From Pseudofrankia coriaricola (GTDB lineage Bacteria; Actinomycetota; Actinomycetes; Frankiales; Frankiaceae): a DNA stretch of 64,000 nt. Positions 34,004 through 42,323 of this stretch are shown in pieces. Where the stretch lies: the NCBI RefSeq assembly GCF_001854805.1, contig NZ_MBLO01000147.1, forward strand, positions 1-64,000. Direction: 5' to 3'. Position 1 is the stretch's first letter. Every line of letters starts with the position of its first letter. The position numbers and the translations under genes were made by a program. The notes beneath the pieces were generated by a model that saw only the letters and a program-made list of their open reading frames with translations, was not told where the DNA came from and searched no databases.

Positions 34004-34124
34004 AGGAGAATCCCGCTATCTGCAAGGCGTTCAGCCAGGCCTGATGCAGGTCCTCGTCCGAAGCAACGAAGTCCGCCTCGTCGTCGTCCGCCGGGCTGTC
34101 CAGCGGCATGGCTTGAGCAACCAT
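33888..34124 (-). CDS. 78-residue acidic protein, first gene of a lower-GC pair
   Basis: The ATG at 34124 has GGAGGTG at 5-nt spacing. The product begins MVAQAMPLDSPADDDEADF (acidic, probably disordered). It then forms helices DEDLHQAWLNALQIAGFSYEELAEQARTG and SAHRAWHIVKSLLPW. The size, acidity and position just before and overlapping a 251-residue gene are antitoxin-like, but no DNA-binding fold is recognisable. The second helix region (YEELAEQARTGAFETASAHRAW) might be a small HTH-like or adaptor domain. A TATAGT hexamer at 34323-34318 probably drives transcription. Confidence 0.65.
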   Translation of the reverse strand: MVAQAMPLDSPADDDEADFVASDEDLHQAWLNALQIAGFSYEELAEQARTGAFETASAHRAWHIVKSLLPWREPPTRD

Positions 34125-34317
34125 GATCCACCTCCGCTCGTCGTGGGTTCCAGGGACGTACATCAATGGTAGTGCATGGCGCCAACAGTTTCCGAGGCTC
34201 CGGTGCGCGGTCGCCGGTCGGCCCGACCTGAAGACGCATAGCGGTCTCGGTCGAGCGCGCCGGCTCGGGGTGCGCGACCCGGAACCGGGCAACCGGTTCG
34301 TATCTGTTCATGTGGCG

Positions 34318-34323
34318 ACTATA
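34318..34323 (-). promoter_or_regulatory. -10-like TATAGT upstream of the lower-GC gene pair
   Basis: On the minus strand TATAGT lies about 195 nt upstream of the 78-codon gene in an AT-richer stretch. No good -35 at 17-nt spacing was found. An ATG lies 6 nt downstream, but the frame it opens is Arg/Pro-rich and overlaps the better-supported gene. Confidence 0.35.
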
Positions 34324-34372
34324 GGGCGCAGCGGTCGAAAAGGTGAGTCTCAACGGCGTGTCGTTTTCGAGA

Positions 34373-35086
34373 TTATGGGTCGCCAAAACCGGCTCGACGG
34401 GCGGCGAGAATCGCTGCGGCGCGATCTGTGGCATGGAGCTTCGCGAGGATATTTGAAACGTTGTTCGCGACGGTTTTCGCGGTGAGGCCAAGATGGCGTC
34501 CAATTCGGCCGTTGGGCCAACCGTTCGCGAGTAGGGCGAGTATCTCCCGCTCCCGGTCGGTGAGCTCGGGGAACGGCTTGGCGGCCGGCCGCGGGTTGGC
34601 GAACGCGCGCAGCACCCGCTGCGCGACGTCCGGCCCGAACACCGCGTCGCCACGCGCGGCGGCGCGGACGGTGCGCACGACGTCCTCCTGCTGGGCGCCC
34701 TTGAGCAGGTAGCCGCGGGCACCGGCGCGCAGCGCGGCGAAGACGAACTCGTCCTCGCCGTACATGGTCAGCATCACCACCGCCACCGACGGATACGCGG
34801 CCGCGATCCGCCTGGTCGCCTCGACCCCGCCGATCCCCGGCATCTCGACGTCCATGAGGACCACGTCCGGGTGCAGCCGCCCGACCAGCCCGACGGCCTC
34901 CTCGCCCGAGGTCGCCTCGCCCACGACGGTGAGCCCGTCCATCGAGTCGAGGAGCACGACCAGGCCGCCGAGCACGATTCGATGATCGTCGACGATGACC
35001 ACGCGGATGTCCGCCGCCGAGCCCTCGGCCCCGCCGCCAGGCCCCGCCGCTTCCGGGCGGCTGGCGGTCCCGTCCGTCTCCGTCAT
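34373..35086 (-). CDS. NarL/LuxR-family response regulator
   Basis: The 237-residue protein has a receiver domain, VVIVDDHRIVLGGL and phospho-acceptor Asp in HPDVVLMDVEMPG, with LTMYGEDEF and LLKGAQ (the Lys of the receiver). A LuxR-type HTH follows: LTDREREILALLANGWPNGRIGRHLGLTAKTVANNVSNILAKL. The start ATG overlaps the stop of the histidine kinase gene (ATGA), so the two are translationally coupled and form one system. The first ~25 residues are Gly/Ala-rich. Targets are unknown; the lipoprotein and DUF4386-like genes upstream of the kinase are transcribed the other way and could be controlled. Confidence 0.92.
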   Translation of the reverse strand: MTETDGTASRPEAAGPGGGAEGSAADIRVVIVDDHRIVLGGLVVLLDSMDGLTVVGEATSGEEAVGLVGRLHPDVVLMDVEMPGIGGVEATRRIAAAYPSVAVVMLTMYGEDEFVFAALRAGARGYLLKGAQQEDVVRTVRAAARGDAVFGPDVAQRVLRAFANPRPAAKPFPELTDREREILALLANGWPNGRIGRHLGLTAKTVANNVSNILAKLHATDRAAAILAARRAGFGDP

Positions 35087-37278
35087 CCCGCGCTCCCGGC
35101 CAGCTGGGCGTCCGTCGCGTGGCCGACGCCCTTGATCTTCGAAAGGTCCGTGACGCCTGAGGCGTCCGTGCCGCCCGTGCCGTCCGCCGGCCATGGCATG
35201 GTGCTCCCGGCCAGGGACAGCGGGAGCTTGACCAGGACGCGGCCGCCGGCGGCGGTGGGTCCGGCGTTCCAGGATCCGCCCAGGGCCGTGACCCGCTCCC
35301 GCATCGAGGTCAGTCCCACCCCGGGCATCCAAGAGGTCGCGGTCCCCTGGGAACCGTTCGCCCGGCCGTTGTCGCGGATCTCGATGGTCAGGGTGTCGGC
35401 GCAGTTGATCGTTACGTCGCAGTGGGTGGCTCCCGCGTGTCGGGCGACGTTGGTGACGGCTTCGGTCACGATCCGGTAGGCAGCGACCTCAACCGCCGCC
35501 GGCAGTGGCGGCAGTGTGTCCGGGGCCGTAAGCGTCACCGGCACCGCGGGGCCGCGCAGCGTCTCGCGTAGGGCAGCCAGCAGGCCGAGCTCGTCCAGGG
35601 CGGGCGGGCGCAGCGCGTAGACCAGTCTGCGCAGGTCGCCGAGCGCCGAGGTGAGGTCGCGGCGCACGTCGGCGAGCAGGTTCGTCGCCCGGGGTAGGTC
35701 GCGGCCGGCGAGGTTGCGGGCGGCGTCCACTTTGGTTGCCGCGGCGGTGAGGACGGGTCCGAGGCCGTCGTGCAGGTCGCGGCGCAGCCGGCGGCGTTCC
35801 TCTTCGGCAGCGCTGACGATTCGTTCCCGGGAGCGCATGAGTGCCTCGGTGAGCCGCACGTTGCTGGCCGCGACCGCCACCTGCCGGGCTATGTCGGTGA
35901 GCAGCCTGGTCTCGCGTGGGGCGAGCGCGTTCTGCCCGGATCGCAGTGCCACGACGAGCGCGCCGATGTCCTCGCCCTGGTGGACGAGCGGGAACCGAGC
36001 GGCGGCCCCGCGCGCGGATCGGTCGGCCGCGCGGCCCGCGTCGTCGATGTCCGTATAGGTGATGGCGCGGACCGACCCGTCGTCGCCGCGCAGCTCCACG
36101 GTGGCGCGTGGCAGACGCAGGGTTCCGGCGAGTGCCTCGACCAGGCTCGGCAGCAGCGCTTCGACGCTGCCGGCGGCTTCCAGCCGGGCCGCCACGCGGG
36201 TCGTCACGGTGTGGGGATCGTCGCGTTCGCCGTAGAGGAAGCGGTTGACGATCCGTTGCACCCGCGAGTGGGCCGGGGCCAGGCTGAACGCGGCGCCGAG
36301 GGCGGCCGCCACCGTCCAGGGGCCGCCGATGGCCTGCCCGAATGCGGCGAGCACGGCGACGCCGGCCGCGTACACCGCGGACACGAACGCGGTCAGCAGG
36401 ACGTAGACGAGCGTGCGGTTAAGCACGACCTCGATGCCGTAGACCCGGTTCGCCAGCACCACCGCGACGATGACGACCAGCTGCACGACGGTGCCAACGT
36501 TGGCGATCATCTCGCCGGCCGGCAGCGCCACGACGAACGGCGTCAACACGATGCCGAGGGCGTTGACCACGGCCAGCCAGCGCAGCACCTGGCGCAGCTC
36601 GCCCCGCGCGCGCAGCCATCGGACCACCATCACCACCGACCCGAGCAACAGGCCCGAGGCGAACAGGAGCACCGGTAGCCATTCGGGGAGGGGAACGCCG
36701 ATCGGGTTGGTGAGGTCGGCGTACTTCGGTGGCGGATCGACGAGCTTGAAGTCCCACAGCGGCCCGGTCAGCCAGGCCACAACGCACAGCCCGATGCTGA
36801 GGGCGGCGAGCCAGCCGATCCGCCCGCGCGGGAACCGGCCGTAGGGAAAGGTCGCCCAGGTAGTCGCCAGCACGACCGGCTCGGTCGCCATGCAGGCGGG
36901 AGTAATGATCGCCACGGGCAGCACGCCCGGCAGGTCGTGCCCCCCGTACACAGCGACCATCGTCCAGCCACCGCCGGCCGCCCCCGCGGCGTGGGCGAAC
37001 GCGGCGGCGAGCGCCAGCCAGCCGAACGGCACCTCCGGCCGGCGCGAGGCCAGTAGCCAGCCGGCGACCACGTACGGTACCGCCAGCGTGATCTCGGTCC
37101 AGCCGTCCCTGCTCACCGAGTTCCCGGACGGCGAGATGACCCCGTCCGGGACGGCGCGGAGCATCACCACACTGGCGACCATGAGCGCCAGCACGGTCAG
37201 GGCGAGGACGTGTGCCAGCCATCGCCACCGTGACCGCGGGTCGGTCGGCCGCGGCTGGTCCTGAGCGGTCACATCCAC
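35083..37278 (-). CDS. Membrane histidine kinase, NarL/DesK type (HisKA_3)
   Basis: The 731-residue kinase has ~10 hydrophobic segments in the first 330 residues (for example LAHVLALTVLALMVASVVML and VVQLVVIVAVVLAN). A GAF-like domain follows (~390-520), then the HisKA_3 phospho-acceptor helix ERRRLRRDLHDGLGPVLTAAATKV (His in LHDGLG). The HATPase_c domain has EAVTNVARHAGAT (N box), IEIRDNG and GVGLTSMRERV. The GTG at 37278 has GGGAG 7 nt upstream and was preferred to the Arg-rich extension to 37626. It is coupled to the response regulator. The input region resembles actinomycete kinases with MFS-like membrane domains; the signal is unknown. Confidence 0.9.
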   Translation of the reverse strand: MDVTAQDQPRPTDPRSRWRWLAHVLALTVLALMVASVVMLRAVPDGVISPSGNSVSRDGWTEITLAVPYVVAGWLLASRRPEVPFGWLALAAAFAHAAGAAGGGWTMVAVYGGHDLPGVLPVAIITPACMATEPVVLATTWATFPYGRFPRGRIGWLAALSIGLCVVAWLTGPLWDFKLVDPPPKYADLTNPIGVPLPEWLPVLLFASGLLLGSVVMVVRWLRARGELRQVLRWLAVVNALGIVLTPFVVALPAGEMIANVGTVVQLVVIVAVVLANRVYGIEVVLNRTLVYVLLTAFVSAVYAAGVAVLAAFGQAIGGPWTVAAALGAAFSLAPAHSRVQRIVNRFLYGERDDPHTVTTRVAARLEAAGSVEALLPSLVEALAGTLRLPRATVELRGDDGSVRAITYTDIDDAGRAADRSARGAAARFPLVHQGEDIGALVVALRSGQNALAPRETRLLTDIARQVAVAASNVRLTEALMRSRERIVSAAEEERRRLRRDLHDGLGPVLTAAATKVDAARNLAGRDLPRATNLLADVRRDLTSALGDLRRLVYALRPPALDELGLLAALRETLRGPAVPVTLTAPDTLPPLPAAVEVAAYRIVTEAVTNVARHAGATHCDVTINCADTLTIEIRDNGRANGSQGTATSWMPGVGLTSMRERVTALGGSWNAGPTAAGGRVLVKLPLSLAGSTMPWPADGTGGTDASGVTDLSKIKGVGHATDAQLAGSAG

Positions 37279-37502
37279 GCCTGCTCCCTGCGCTCGGGCT
37301 TCCCGGGTGCGGATCGGTCCATGTGATCGCACCAGGTCGCACCAGTGTGGGGCACAGGCGTTCCCGTCCGGGCCGGGAAATCCTCCCGGCGCCGGCGGGC
37401 CGGCGCACACGTGCTGCCGGGAACGAACCGCCCGAATGATCGCCCTGCCACAGCGACCGGTCAGCCGGACCGGTCCGGCCAGGATCCGATCAGGAGATAA
37501 CG

Positions 37503-38318
37503 ATGGAGACCCACAGCATCGGCGGCCAGGCCCGCCGCAGCCGACACAGCTGGACCGTCGCCGCCGGCGCCCTCGGCCTCGGCGCGGTCGTCCTGCTCGC
37601 CGCCTGTTCCGACTCGTCCGACTCACCCGCCGCCGCGGCCACGCCCTCGGCCTCGGCCTCGGCCAACAACACCCAGGCGGCCTGCGCCGCCGCGCTGGCC
37701 AGCGACTGGTCGAACGTCCCCGGGATCGACCCCGACGGCCCGCCGGCGTCCGCGGCCGAGCTGGCCGCCTGGGCGACGCCGCTGCAGACCCAGATCACCG
37801 CGTTGCGTGCCGGTGTCCCGGCAGACCTGACGAGCAAGGTCGACGTGCTGGCCACGGTTGTGCAGGGCGCGAAGGAGGGGAAGCCGGTCTCCACCGAGGA
37901 CGCCTCGCTCAGCGCGGCGCTCACCGCCGTCAACGGGTGGGCGCACGACTCCTGCGGCTACACCACCCTCGACGTGACCAACAGCGCCGGCACCGCCCTC
38001 GACGGCGTGCCGGCGACGCTGCCCGCCGGCCCGGTGGCGATGAAGTTCGCCAACACCGGCACCGACCCGGCGAAGGCCGGCTTCATCCTGCTGCTCGGCA
38101 AGGTCCGCGACGGCCAGACCGCGACCGCGGCCGACGTGCAGGCCCGCAAGGCCAACCTCGAGGACATCGCCGACATCGTCGCGGTGGCCCAGCCCACCGG
38201 CTCCGACCCGGCCTACGGCCTGGCGACGCTCAGCCCCGGCCGCTACATCGTCTCCACCCCCGTCGGGCCGCCCCCGGAGTTCGCCAGCATCCTCGCGAGC
38301 GGCTTTGAGGTCAGCTGA
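37503..38318 (+). CDS. Secreted lipoprotein, unknown function
   Basis: The 271-residue protein has a Tat/Sec-type leader with RRSRHSW, a hydrophobic run (VAAGALGLGAVVLL) and the lipobox LLAAC (Cys ~35). A Ser/Ala-rich linker follows the modified Cys. The mature part ends in a beta-rich segment, GPVAMKFANTGTDPAKAGFILLLGKVRDGQT and YGLATLSPGRYIVST, resembling cupredoxin-like folds, but no His/Cys copper ligands are evident. The ATG at 37503 is preceded by AGGAGAT at about 5 nt. It is divergent from the two-component system and precedes a small membrane protein. Function unknown. Confidence 0.78.
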   Translation: METHSIGGQARRSRHSWTVAAGALGLGAVVLLAACSDSSDSPAAAATPSASASANNTQAACAAALASDWSNVPGIDPDGPPASAAELAAWATPLQTQITALRAGVPADLTSKVDVLATVVQGAKEGKPVSTEDASLSAALTAVNGWAHDSCGYTTLDVTNSAGTALDGVPATLPAGPVAMKFANTGTDPAKAGFILLLGKVRDGQTATAADVQARKANLEDIADIVAVAQPTGSDPAYGLATLSPGRYIVSTPVGPPPEFASILASGFEVS

Positions 38319-38547
38319 CCCCGCGGCCCCGGGTGCCGGCCGACCCGGCTGACCCCGGGGCCGCGCCGGCTCACCCGGCTCACCTCGACCGCCCGCTTCG
38401 CCCCGAGTCCGCGCCAGCTTCGCCCAGGTCTCGGTCCGGTCCCTCGTCGCGGCAGCGCGTCGCTCGACGCCGCGACCACATCCCGCGCTCGAAGTCATCC
38501 AGTCCTGGACGCCATCAGTCCCGGACGCCCTGGAAGGAACAGATGCC

Positions 38548-39276
38548 ATGCCCACCGCCGCAACCCCCGCCGTACCGTCCACCTCGCCGGTCGGCCGGCT
38601 GCTCGCCGCCGCCTGTCTGCTCCTCACCGGGCTGGGCGCCGTCCTGGCGACCGCCCTTCTCCCCGCGAGCGGCGAGGGCGATGATGTCGCCGCGGTCGAC
38701 AGGTTCGCGGCGCACGCCGGTCGGGTCGACGCGGGACTCGCCGCGGAGATCCTGATCCTGCTGCTGGGCGCGGCCACCGCGATTGCCGCGCTGCTGGCGT
38801 TCCCACGGGCGCGCCGGCTCGCGAGTGTCGCCGGCTGGCTCGGGATCATCTCCGGCAGCGCCTGGATCGGCCTGGTCAGCACCGACAACGTGCGCGCGGC
38901 GGCGGCGGAGACCGACCACGCTGCCGGCGCCGCGCTGATGCACCACATGAGCGGCTCGGCGCAGTTCCAGGCGTTCGTCCTGTTCAGCCTCGTCGGTGGT
39001 CTGGTCTCGATGGTGTGCCTCGGCATCGCGCTGTGGCGGTCGCGGGCCGTGCCCCGCTGGGCGGCGGCGCTGTTCGTCGCCTACGAGCCGGTCAACTTCG
39101 CCGGCGGCGGTAGCGGCGTCGTCGGCACCATCGCGAACGCGCTCCTGCTCGTCGGGTTCGCCGTCTGCGCCGGCACCATCCTGCGCGGCGGTCTCCCGGC
39201 CCTCGCCATCAGCGCGAGCCCGATCGCGGATCCGGCCATCCCGACCGCGTCCGCCACCCCGACCCCAGCCCGCTGA
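38548..39276 (+). CDS. DUF4386-like membrane protein
   Basis: The 242-residue protein has about six hydrophobic segments: LLAAACLLLTGLGAVLATAL, IAALLAF-type, LASVAGWLGIISGSAWIGLV, AFVLFSLVGGLVSMVCLGIAL, WAAALFVAY, and ANALLLVGFAVCAGTIL. The pattern, with His residues in MHHMSGSAQFQ, resembles the DUF4386 family of small membrane proteins of unknown role. The ATG at 38548 follows GAAGGAACAG. It may be co-regulated with the lipoprotein 230 bp upstream. Confidence 0.7.
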   Translation: MPTAATPAVPSTSPVGRLLAAACLLLTGLGAVLATALLPASGEGDDVAAVDRFAAHAGRVDAGLAAEILILLLGAATAIAALLAFPRARRLASVAGWLGIISGSAWIGLVSTDNVRAAAAETDHAAGAALMHHMSGSAQFQAFVLFSLVGGLVSMVCLGIALWRSRAVPRWAAALFVAYEPVNFAGGGSGVVGTIANALLLVGFAVCAGTILRGGLPALAISASPIADPAIPTASATPTPAR

Positions 39277-39287
39277 CCCTCACCTGG

Positions 39288-39335
39288 CTTTGGCGGACGA
39301 ACCGCGTCATCGGCGCCGTGTTCCGTCCGCCAAAG
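39288..39335 (+). terminator. Hairpin after the DUF4386-like gene
   Basis: CTTTGGCGGAC (39288-39298) and GTCCGCCAAAG (39325-39335) are perfect inverted repeats around a 26-nt loop, 11 bp after the stop codon. Confidence 0.55.
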
Positions 39336-39454
39336 CGCGCGGGCGCCCCGGGGCCCGCCGGTTGGCGCTACCGGTGCCGGTGAACCGTCCTGGGGCAGTA
39401 GCGTGGCGAGATGTGTCCTCACGCACCGGCACCGACCCGACGGCGTCCGCCACG

Positions 39455-40756
39455 ATGACCTCGTCTCTCCCCTCGCCCGCCTATCCGCTCGAGAAGACCC
39501 GGCTCGACAACGGGCTGCGGGTCGTGCTCGCCCCCGACGCGACAGCGCCGGTCGTGGCCGTCGCCGTGCACTATGACGTCGGATTCCGGTCCGAGCCGGA
39601 GGGCCGCACCGGGTTCGCGCACCTGTTCGAGCACATGATGTTCCAGGGCAGCGAGAACGTCGGGAAGGCCGAACACCCGAAGTACGTGCAGGCCGCGGGT
39701 GGAATCTTCAACGGTTCGACGCACCCGGACCACACGGACTACTACGAGCTGCTTCCGGCCGGCGCGCTCGAGCTCGCTCTCTTCCTCGAGGCCGACCGGA
39801 TGCGGGCCCCGAAAATCACCCGCGAGAACCTGGACAACCAGATCGCCGTCGTCCAGGAGGAAATCCGGGTAAACGTGATGAACCGCCCATACGGCGGCTT
39901 CCCCTGGATCACCCTGCCGCCGGTCGCGTTCGACACCTTCCCAAACGCCCACAACGGCTACGGCGACTTCAGCGAGTTGGAGGCGGCGAGCCTGGACGAC
40001 GCGGAGGATTTCTTCGAGAAGTTCTACGCGCCAGGCAACGCCGTCCTGACGATCGCGGGTGACTTCGCCGCCGACGACGCGATGAAACTCGTGGAGCGGT
40101 ACTTCGGCGATATCGCCGCCCGCGCGGTGCCGGAGCGACGCAGCTTCGCCGAGCCGGTCAGGTCCGACGAGCGGCGGGACGATCTCGTCGACAAGCTCGC
40201 GCCCCGGCCGGCGCTCGCGATCGGCTACCGGGTCCCGGACCCGGATGCCGACCTGTCCGCCTTCCTCGCGCACTACCTGCTGACCGACGTGCTCACTTCT
40301 GGTGACGCGAGCCGGCTGGAGCGGCGGCTGGTACAGGCCGACCGGTCGGTGATCGGCGTGAGCAGCTACGTCGGCACCTTCGGTGACCCGTTCGACCAGC
40401 GCGACCCGCTGCTGCTGACGGTGGAGGCCCGCCACCCGGCCGAGTCACCGGCCGACGGGATCCTCGCCGCGATCGACGAGGAGCTCGACCGGCTCGCGAC
40501 CGACGGTCTTGCCGACGGCGAACTGGAACGGATCCGCGCGCGCGTCGCCTCGGGGCTGCTGCGCGAGGCGGACGACGCGCTGGGCCGGGCGCTCGCGTTT
40601 GGTGCCTTCGAGCTGCACCGGGGCCGCCCGGAGACGCTCAACGAGCTGCCGGCGTTGCTGTCCGAGGTGACCGGCGACGACGTCGCCGCGGCGGCGGCCG
40701 CGCTGCGCGCGCAGGGACGCTCGGTGCTGGAGCTCAAGGCCGGGGCGGCCTCATGA
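39455..40756 (+). CDS. M16 zinc peptidase, catalytic subunit
   Basis: The 433-residue protein has the inverted zinc motif HxxEH in AHLFEHMMFQGS (H56, E59, H60). The third ligand Glu is downstream in NQIAVVQEEIRVNV (~135). It matches the pitrilysin/mitochondrial-processing-peptidase-like M16B family, which cleaves peptides in a two-part chamber. The following gene encodes the partner without the motif, so a heterodimer is likely. The ATG at 39455 lacks a ribosome site. A GTG at 39413, eight nt after a TAGCGT hexamer, could give a leaderless 447-residue form. Targets are unknown; cytoplasmic, as no signal peptide is seen. Confidence 0.9.
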   Translation: MTSSLPSPAYPLEKTRLDNGLRVVLAPDATAPVVAVAVHYDVGFRSEPEGRTGFAHLFEHMMFQGSENVGKAEHPKYVQAAGGIFNGSTHPDHTDYYELLPAGALELALFLEADRMRAPKITRENLDNQIAVVQEEIRVNVMNRPYGGFPWITLPPVAFDTFPNAHNGYGDFSELEAASLDDAEDFFEKFYAPGNAVLTIAGDFAADDAMKLVERYFGDIAARAVPERRSFAEPVRSDERRDDLVDKLAPRPALAIGYRVPDPDADLSAFLAHYLLTDVLTSGDASRLERRLVQADRSVIGVSSYVGTFGDPFDQRDPLLLTVEARHPAESPADGILAAIDEELDRLATDGLADGELERIRARVASGLLREADDALGRALAFGAFELHRGRPETLNELPALLSEVTGDDVAAAAAALRAQGRSVLELKAGAAS

Positions 40757-40886
40757 CGGTGAACGCGCGGAAGTACGCGATGGTCGCCCGCGGGGCGGCC
40801 GATCGGCCGAAGCCGACGCGATCATGGCGTGGTTCCGCGTGCCCGGCGGCTGGTAGTGGACATCGAGCGACGGGACGGAGCGGGCG

Positions 40887-42230
40887 ATGACGACGATGAC
40901 CGAGCGGGCCGGCGTCATCCCGGCCGTCCGCCCGACGCTGCCGGCGGAGCTCCCGACGGTGGTGGAGCGGACGCTGCCGAACGGGCTGCGCGTGCTGGTG
41001 GTGGCACGCACCAGCGTCCCGCTGGTGGAGCTGCGCCTGCGGATCCCGTTCACCGGCCTGGGCACGGACTTCGCCGCGCAGTCCGAGCTGCTCGCCGAGA
41101 CGCTCTTCACCGGTACGTCGAAGCGTGACCGGGTGGAGATCGCCACCGCCGTGCAGGCACTCGGCGGATCCCTCTCTACCGGGGTCGACGCCGACCGGCT
41201 CGCGGTCGTCGGCTCGGCGCTGGCCACCAACCTCGACCCGCTGCTGGGCATCCTCGCCGAGGTGCTGACCGAGGCGACCTACCCCGACGACGAGTTCAGC
41301 GGCGAGCGCGACCGGGTGGTCGAGGACGCCACCATGGCGCTCAGCCAGCCGGCCGTGATCGCCCGGGAGGCGCTGCTGCGCCGGATGTTCCCCGGGCACC
41401 CCTACGGCAGCGTGGTGGCCGAGCCGGCCGTGCTCGCCGGGGTGGGCGTCGGCGCGGTCCGTGACCTGCACACGGCCAGGATCTCCCCGCGCGGCGCGAT
41501 CCTCACCCTGGTCGGCGACGTCGACGCGGCGACCGCGCTCGGCGCCGTCGAGGCGGCACTGGGCGGCTGGTCCGGTGGCGAGCCCGAGGCCATGCCGACG
41601 GTCCCGGCCCTGGCGACCGGTCCGATCCTGATCGTGAACCGGCCGGGCGCGGTGCAGACGAACATCCGCCTCGGCGGCGGCGCGCTCGACCGCCACGATC
41701 CCGGCTACCCGGCGCAGCGTCTCGCCAACACGATCTTCGGGGGCTACTTCAGTTCCCGGCTGGTCGACAACATCCGCGAGGACAAGGGCTACACCTACTC
41801 GCCGCGCAGCTCCGTCGACCACTACCTGGCCGGCTCCCGGTTCACGGCCGCCGCCGACGTCGCGACCGACGTCACCGGGCCCGCGTTGCTGGAGATCTTC
41901 TACGAGCTCGGCCGCATGGCGGTTCTCGAGCCCGCCTCGGACGAGCTCGAGGCGGCCCGGCAGTACTCCGTGGGGACGATGGCGCTAGGTAGCGCGACGG
42001 CCGCCGGCCTCGCCTCCACGCTGTCGGGGCTCGCGGGCGCGGGCATCGGGGTCGAGTACCTGCGTGACCACCCGGCGGCACTGACCAAGGTCACCGCCCA
42101 CGACGTGCTCGCCGTGTCCGCCGGCCTGCTCGCGCCGACCAGGCTCGTCACGGTCCTCGTCGGAGACGCCGAGAAGATCACGGGCGCGGTCGCGGCGCTC
42201 GGCTCTGTGACGGCCACCGTGGTCGACTAG
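40887..42230 (+). CDS. M16 peptidase-like subunit lacking the HxxEH motif
   Basis: The 447-residue M16 fold protein begins ELPTVVERTLPNGLRVLVV like its partner. At the zinc-motif position it reads FAAQSELLAETLF, without HxxEH. The C-terminal half keeps the R/Y substrate-binding pair of M16B proteins in YFSSRLVDNIREDKGYTYSPRSS. This is the usual non-catalytic half of a bacterial M16B heterodimer. It is 130 bp downstream of the catalytic gene on the same strand; the ATG at 40887 follows GGAGCG. The pair likely degrades peptides in the cytoplasm. Confidence 0.9.
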   Translation: MTTMTERAGVIPAVRPTLPAELPTVVERTLPNGLRVLVVARTSVPLVELRLRIPFTGLGTDFAAQSELLAETLFTGTSKRDRVEIATAVQALGGSLSTGVDADRLAVVGSALATNLDPLLGILAEVLTEATYPDDEFSGERDRVVEDATMALSQPAVIAREALLRRMFPGHPYGSVVAEPAVLAGVGVGAVRDLHTARISPRGAILTLVGDVDAATALGAVEAALGGWSGGEPEAMPTVPALATGPILIVNRPGAVQTNIRLGGGALDRHDPGYPAQRLANTIFGGYFSSRLVDNIREDKGYTYSPRSSVDHYLAGSRFTAAADVATDVTGPALLEIFYELGRMAVLEPASDELEAARQYSVGTMALGSATAAGLASTLSGLAGAGIGVEYLRDHPAALTKVTAHDVLAVSAGLLAPTRLVTVLVGDAEKITGAVAALGSVTATVVD

Positions 42231-42323
42231 TCCGACCGGTTCCTGGCTCTTCGGCGCCCGGGCCGCTGGCCGCTCCTCGGGACGCACCGTCGAGGAGCCG
42301 GCCGGCGCCGGAGGTCGCGCGCG

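Noticed and set aside
34000-34311. 103-codon frame starting 6 nt after TATAGT
   Set aside because: The spacing would suit a leaderless start, but the product is Arg/Pro-rich and overlaps the 78-codon gene that has a strong ribosome site.
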